Shown: positions 58,871-64,000 of the stretch, one piece after another
Layout of the letters: every line of letters begins with the position of its first letter
Numbering within the stretch: position 1 is the stretch's first letter
Source: Ephydatia muelleri
Lineage: Eukaryota; Porifera; Demospongiae; Spongillida; Spongillidae
Assembly (NCBI GenBank): GCA_013339895.1
Contig: JABACO010000013.1
Span: 4,451,823 to 4,515,822 of the forward strand
Length of the DNA: 64,000 nt
Reading direction: 5' to 3'
The notes under the pieces: model-generated
Told to the model about the DNA's origin: nothing
The model's database searches: none
Seen by the model: only the letters and a program-made list of their open reading frames with translations
Program-made: the position numbers and the translations under genes

Positions 58871-59530
58871 AAGCCTACCATTTGCTGGTCGAAGCCTACA
58901 TCAGCTGGTCCAAACATACCTCTTGTTAGTGAACATTCTGATTCATCTGGTACACATCTGCTAATTAGCAAAATGAGTAATGTTGAAGATGCTTCCATAT
59001 CTGCTGATGCTATGCACCATCTTAGTGCCATGCTTAGCGTGGATGGAGTGTCTCTCCTAGGAGGGAAATGAAAAATTTGGAGGAGGAGGAAACAATCTGA
59101 ACATAAAATCAAGCAAGTGGAAGGCATCGTCAGAAAAAGGCTGTTACCTCAAGATGAGGTAACACCTACATGTGATGATGCAATTGGTACATAAAGGTCC
59201 CATCCAGTGTGGATACACAGGAACACACAGTTACCATAGTTACAGTAAAGCTAACCTCTTTTAAAATATGATGGCTGCCACACATTGAGCTGTGTTTAAT
59301 GACTCCTAGATACCCCATACTCAGCAATGATATTTTCACATAATGTAATAAATAGCATTGCCTTTCAGGTGATTAAAAAAATAGAGTATTGTGTGAGGTG
59401 GTACTAATCGTAGATGATCAATGATACAAACACATGTATTTGTTTATGTTACAATGAAAGTAAGCCAAGACAAACAAAATTCCTTATTGTCATTGTGTGC
59501 TGTTGTTTGATATCAACTTTACCATACTAA

Positions 59531-59569
<39 letters not shown>

Positions 59570-59852
59570 AGGGAAGGAAGGAAGGGGCGGGAGGAGGAAC
59601 AATCAGCAAAGTCCGTTTGTGTGGATACCTCCGCAGTATGGGTAAATTTGGTCTGGGTACTCGTACATATCCCACTGATGATAGGTTGGATCTCTTGCCG
59701 CTCATATCGAATGCAAGAGACACCATCCAGGTCGTCAATGGTCATGCAGCGGTGGGATCCTCGCGTATTCATGAATCTGTGGAACGATCTAAGCCTGCAT
59801 GTCGCAGGGAAGTCCTGATCGCTATCCGTGCCAGTAGTGTATGCAGTATCTA
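58850..59852 (+). repeat. Duplicated segment of unknown nature (pair of 33796-34780)
   Basis: Near identical to 33796-34780, with the poly-G run lengthened to about 37 Gs (59533-59569). It ends at the duplication breakpoint just before the DUF6589 gene. No gene recognised. Confidence 0.6.
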
Positions 59853-60040
59853 GTCTGGGGACCAGACGACTGGCTTTCAGCAGACGACTGGCTTTCAGCA
59901 GTCAGTCTGGCCAAGTGCGTATATCAAACTTGTTCTGGTTGTTTATGTCGATTGTTTGTGTTGATATGAAATTCATCGTGCAATGAATAAAGTTAATTGT
60001 ACTTTTAATTGCCCACGTGCTGGTTAACCAAATTTGAATA

Positions 60041-63000
60041 ATGGCGACAAGCGATGGGAGAGCTAATCTGGATAGGTCTACACAGGATTCAATTGCAGTC
60101 ACAGTACGTACATCATTGGGGTACATGTAAATGTTATGTGCCTTCCCGCGGTTACTGTGACAAGGGTTTTTAATGCTCAGTCTCAGTGTGGCAGTCCTAT
60201 AAGTGCTAGGGACCATTCACACATGCGGGTTTCAGCCTACTTTTCTTACAATCAGTGACCTCTTTTATGGGCAAATGGTTCTATACAATTACCGTTTCTT
60301 CAGGTTAGCATTGATTATCCGTCAGGGATGAAAACTTTTCCAATCAAGAGCCAGACCAGGAGAAACTTGTGCAAAAGTATTGCAAGAGGCAGTAATAAGA
60401 GTCTCCTTGATCATTGCTACAAAGACACAGAACTTCGAAGACTAATGGTCAGAAAAATTGGACGTTCATTGAAAAAAGAAATAAAAAGGATGTGTGCACC
60501 AAACTCCAAGTTTTGTTGCAAGTCGTTCGAAGAGTTGAAAAACTTTCAATGGGCAGATCTGCTTAGTGCAATGACCACACAAGCACCCACTTTAGCAAGC
60601 ATTCTTCAATTCTGCACTGAAACAAAAACCATCAGAAACAACAGGGCTGCTGTTATGTGTGTTTGTGCAGGAATTCTATTCAAGTTTCATTTTTCTCAAG
60701 TGAACTTAATCCAGAAGATAATATCACTCATCCTTCATGCAGGTCATAGTGGAAAGATGGTAAGCACATTATATTTTACTTCATTTGACCAAGCACTATT
60801 TTAACATATTAGGTTTACACCAGATTACAGAAACTAGGAGTCTGTATGTCACATGAATCAGTGGTTGCACTACACAAGATCTGTGGACAAAATTTTGATG
60901 CTGATGTTTTGATATGGAGGGATTTGCTTGTTGAGGACATGCTTCAAAAGCAGCAGCAATCATCATGCCAAAGTCATAATACATGTACTTATAGTAATGA
61001 AAGTGACACTGAAAGCAATGAGAGTAGTGACAGTGATGAAGACAGTGATGAAAATGGTACTGATACTGAATGTGACATTGAAGATGATTGTAGAAGTGAA
61101 GAATGTGAGTCTACATCTAGTTGCAGTGAAGAGGATATAATGGAGAAACTCAAAGACAATCATAGTAAAAGTATTGATATTGAATGTGAAGATGATGATG
61201 ATGAAATAACGGGATCACAAAATGATGTTTCATGCAATGAAAGAACATGCATGCATGATAAAGATTCTAGTGACAGTCTTACAGAATCTTGTAGTGGTAG
61301 CAGTGAAGCGACCATTGATATCACTCATGAACAACAAGATCAATTGCTGGATGATAGTGAAGTAACAACAGAAGACTCAGATGGTGCCAAAAGATCTCAC
61401 AACTTGGGATACCGCATTTGTGGTGACAACATTGATAAAACTGTGTGCAGTCGGTACATGCGTTTGGATAGAAAAAACAATTCTCTTCACTATTTTCACT
61501 TATTTGCAGTACAAAGTAGGGTTTGTATTCCCAGAGATGAAATGCATTTCACCAGCATGCCAGATAAGACAGAAATTGCAGCAACACTTCTTCCATCATT
61601 AAATGATGACCAAATACTGAAAGAGAATGTTGCTATTCTTGTATCAAGAATATTGACAAACAATCTAAAGTTCTTCCGTCTTACATTTCAGGAATTGATA
61701 CAATGGCACATAAAACACCCTTATTATAAAGAGATGTCATCCAAGTCTCTTGTGGTGAGGATCATCACACGTAAAATATTTGTATGTTGATCCTTATTGA
61801 TTTTTTCATAACTATAGGTTCCATTGGGAATACTGCTCAAAAATGAGAACAAGGCATCAGACATGATTGGCATAGTAAATCATATTCATCACTATGTTCC
61901 AGCAGTCCCTGATATACAAGAACAAGTACTTAGCACTGGTGAAACGGTTGATGTAGATCAAACTTCATTGCATACAATCCTTTTTGGTGGAGATCAGCTA
62001 ACCTGTGCACGAGCGAGGAGCGCAATTGACAATAAGCTAAATAGCCAAACACCTCACAAAAGGTTTATGGGAATTGAGCCTGTCATAGAGGACTGGCACA
62101 CAAAGGTGAACTTCTTAAGGGTAAGCTTAAACATATATAAGCAAAGATTCAGAGTTAAACTTCTTCTATTCGTACAGGTAATATGGAAATATTACTACAA
62201 TCCAAAATCATCAGCAGAACATGGTACACTTTTCCAACTACGAAATGTAATTCACCGTACAAATGTTGTCAAAGACCCTATGAAAAATTATAATGCATGT
62301 GATGATTTTTTTGTATTAGTTATTGAATCGCACATAGTTGCATTAGCTATGAACATTCTTGGAATGACCAATGCAGACCAAGCTCCTGACAGCAGCATTT
62401 TGCCAGATGCTCATTTACTTTGGATGCAACCAGATGATTTTAGAACAAATGTACTGAAAATGCTAACATTGAGAATTGTGGATGAGCTGAGCCTCAACTT
62501 CAATAACTTTGTGTACAAGGATACAGATGACAAAGTAAGGCAGTATTCAATTCAGCTATCAAGTCTTGGATGTTTATATCTCGAGTATTCTGACGCTATA
62601 AGGGAAGGAGACGGGAATAGGGTGCTGCGTTGTTGGAGATACATGCTGCCGATCTTTGCCAGCTCTGGATGCAAAAACTATGCAATTGAGGCATTTAACC
62701 TGTTACTTCAACACGATTATATTCTCCCACCACAGGAAGCTGGACAATTGATTTGGGGTCGATTTATAAATGTTAAAGGACAGCCAGGCCACAATATACC
62801 TAATGACCTCCACATGGAACATTTAAATCGTATTTTGAAACAGTCCATCAGTGGTTTAGGTGCTAACAAGTCAGCAAGTGCCATGCAGAGGGTAGCACAA
62901 GCGCTTGGTGCAATTTCACCATTTTTAAGAAACTTTGATGAAGAGTGCAAAATATCACAGTTAAAAGGAGTGCATAACCGACAAAAAGCAGAGCAGGACA

Positions 63001-63143
63001 TGAAGATACTTCTGACAGAATTAGCACCCATTGTTTCCCTTGGTCACAGTCGTAGGCACAAAACATTTACTAACCCACGTGATCCACTACATATGTTGAG
63101 TTATAGTGAACTCAATGCATGGATTGAGAAGCACATCACCTAA
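60041..63143 (+). CDS. DUF6589-type protein, 909 residues, five exons
   Basis: Exons 60041-60103, 60304-60759, 60813-61754, 61818-62120 and 62178-63143. All introns are GT-AG and phase 0, and exon lengths are all multiples of three. Start MATSDGRANLDRS. Blocks resembling DUF6589 proteins include NRAAVMCVCAGILFKFHFSQ, LILHAGHSGK, VVPLGILLKNENKASDMIGI, GDQLTCARARSA, NPKSSAEHGTLFQLRNVIHR, WGRFINVKGQPGHNIPNDLH and MEHLNRILK. Between residues about 215 and 350 lies a Ser/Asp/Glu-rich low-complexity region. The 57-bp intron 4 is itself open and in frame, so retention would add 19 residues. Biochemical function of the family is unknown to me. Its stop codon overlaps that of a convergent RecQ-like gene. 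Family name is from memory of its typical sequence. Confidence 0.85.
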
Positions 63144-63968
63144 AGTATGTACATTTGTGTTAGTTCGCATACACCACAGTCACATGTTACTGCACATATG
63201 TCACAGCAAAGACACTTTTTCCCCATGTCCATATGTTCATAATGATCAGTATCCCTAAAGAGAAGGTCTCGACGACACATTGAAGTGTTTTTTTGATAGC
63301 CAAGCATACTTTGTTCACAAAACCTGTTCTGACGATTTACTGTTAAGAGTTTAGCAAATGTGATATTACCATCTCTACCACCTCTGCCAGTCTCTTGAAT
63401 GTAAGTTTCTAAGTCAGCTGGGGCACCTAAATGTACTATTTCTCTGATGTCAGGACAATCAATCCCCATTCCAAAAGATGATGTTGCAATTACAATTCTC
63501 AATTTGGATGGTACGGAAAATGAGTGCAAGATCTGCTTTTTCACATCGTCATCAGTACAGCTGGTAAACATGTCCACGAGCCTGAATCTGGACAAATCAG
63601 GAGCACCAGCAGGATCTGTAAAGTTCTCTCCCAATCCTTTTTAAAAAAACTTGTACAGCATATAACAGTCTTTCAAACGCCTGCAGTATATAATAACTCG
63701 ATGTAGAGACACTTTTAGTAACTTTATCTTCTCTAGCAATGGATTGAATGTCTCAAAGATGGTACTGTGACTGGAAACAGCATAACAGATGTTCTTCTTG
63801 CATGCTGAGATAGATACTACAACAGGGTCTCTCAGTCCGATAATGCTGGTTACTTGTCTACGGAGCTGTGTAGTAGCAGTAGCTGTTAATGCCAGTATGG
63901 CAACATTCTCTGGCAAAAGGCTTCGAATTTCTCCAACACGCATTAAAGTTTGCCGAAATGTTTCTCCC
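63140..63968 (-). CDS. RecQ-like DNA helicase, 3' part (partial, continues beyond the window; one in-frame stop)
   Basis: The last exon starts at about 63968 after a TTAG acceptor and reads GETFRQTLMRVGEIRSLLPE, ILALTATATTQLRRQV (motif III), VIIYCRRLKDCYMLYKFF (motif IV), then an in-frame TAA at 63641-63643 inside an A/T homopolymer. The same frame then continues with VIATSSFGMGIDCPDIREIV (motif V), YIQETGRGGRDGN (motif VI) and a Cys-rich RecQ zinc site (CRRDLL...CLCCDICAVTCDCG) to a TAG stop at 63140-63142. RecQ proteins are ATP-driven 3'-5' DNA helicases. The frame is unchanged across the TAA, so this is either a point nonsense mutation or a sequence artefact. The N-terminal Walker A and DEAH parts lie outside the window. 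Confidence 0.8.
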
Positions 63969-64000
63969 CTAACAGGTAATGGATAGAAGTTCAATAAAAC

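Larger units (their letters stand above)
47810..59852 (-). repeat. Segmental duplication copy C (POLR2B 5' part + spacer + triple HSP70 + upstream flank)
   Basis: Homologous to about 27497-34780 of copy A in the same orientation. The left breakpoint is in POLR2B intron 4 (CACATTCTATTGCCTACATG). The right breakpoint follows GTATGCAGTATC at 59852. Extra length comes from two more HSP70 units, a Merlin-like insertion, a hAT insertion and an expanded minisatellite. Confidence 0.9.

Noticed and set aside
38933..59852. Copies B and C as pure assembly artefacts of copy A
   Set aside because: They carry distinct lesions, insertions and shared derived variants, and different breakpoints. Haplotype-level duplication in the assembly still cannot be excluded without reads.

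Overview
This is eukaryotic DNA. Genes are split by many short GT-AG introns, proteins are metazoan-like, and the intergenic space is full of MITEs, microsatellites and eukaryotic transposons (hAT-like, Merlin-like, Penelope-like). The gene mix fits an early-branching marine animal: an animal-type lipoxygenase with a PLAT domain, an ankyrin-iPLA2, POLR2B, cytosolic HSP70, a DUF6589 protein and a RecQ-like helicase. A sponge or other non-bilaterian is my best guess, but the sequence does not prove it.

Layout. 1-6.6 kb: no convincing gene, several palindromic MITE-like repeats. 6.6-9.3 kb (minus): a lipoxygenase gene recognisable over almost its full length but broken by stops, a frameshift and a lost splice donor. 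9.3-14.2 kb: repeats, no gene found. 14.2-16.5 kb (minus): an intronless ankyrin/patatin iPLA2. 17.1-29.3 kb (minus): a complete POLR2B gene. I could join 23 exons in frame to give 3,531 nt, 1,176 residues. 30.1-32.0 kb (minus): an intact 649-residue HSP70 with a TATA box and a heat-shock element upstream. 32.3-38.9 kb: transposon remains, including a Penelope-like RT/GIY-YIG element. 38.9-45.2 kb and 47.8-59.9 kb: two further copies (B and C) of the block '5' half of POLR2B + spacer + HSP70'. 45.2-47.8 kb: nested transposons between copies B and C. 60.0-63.1 kb (plus): a five-exon DUF6589 gene of 909 residues. 63.1-64.0 kb (minus): the 3' end of a RecQ-like helicase gene whose stop codon overlaps the DUF6589 stop codon.

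The most unusual feature is the HSP70 series. Copy A has one HSP70. Copy B has two HSP70 units joined head-to-tail in one line of reading frames, now broken by a frameshift and a 3' truncation. Copy C has three HSP70 units joined in a single uninterrupted 1,842-codon frame. At every join the last part of the C-terminal lid is missing and the old 5' untranslated leader is read as a short basic linker (KKAKESK) before the next initiator Met. In copy C the final EEVD co-chaperone motif has become EEVY through an 18-bp deletion, and the heat-shock element seen upstream of copy A is absent. The POLR2B pieces carried along are pseudogenes: copy B has lost its start codon and has a frameshift, and copy C has a Merlin-like insertion in exon 2.

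Coordinates of exons come from reading splice sites and family conservation by eye. Family assignments are from recalled motifs; no database search was run.
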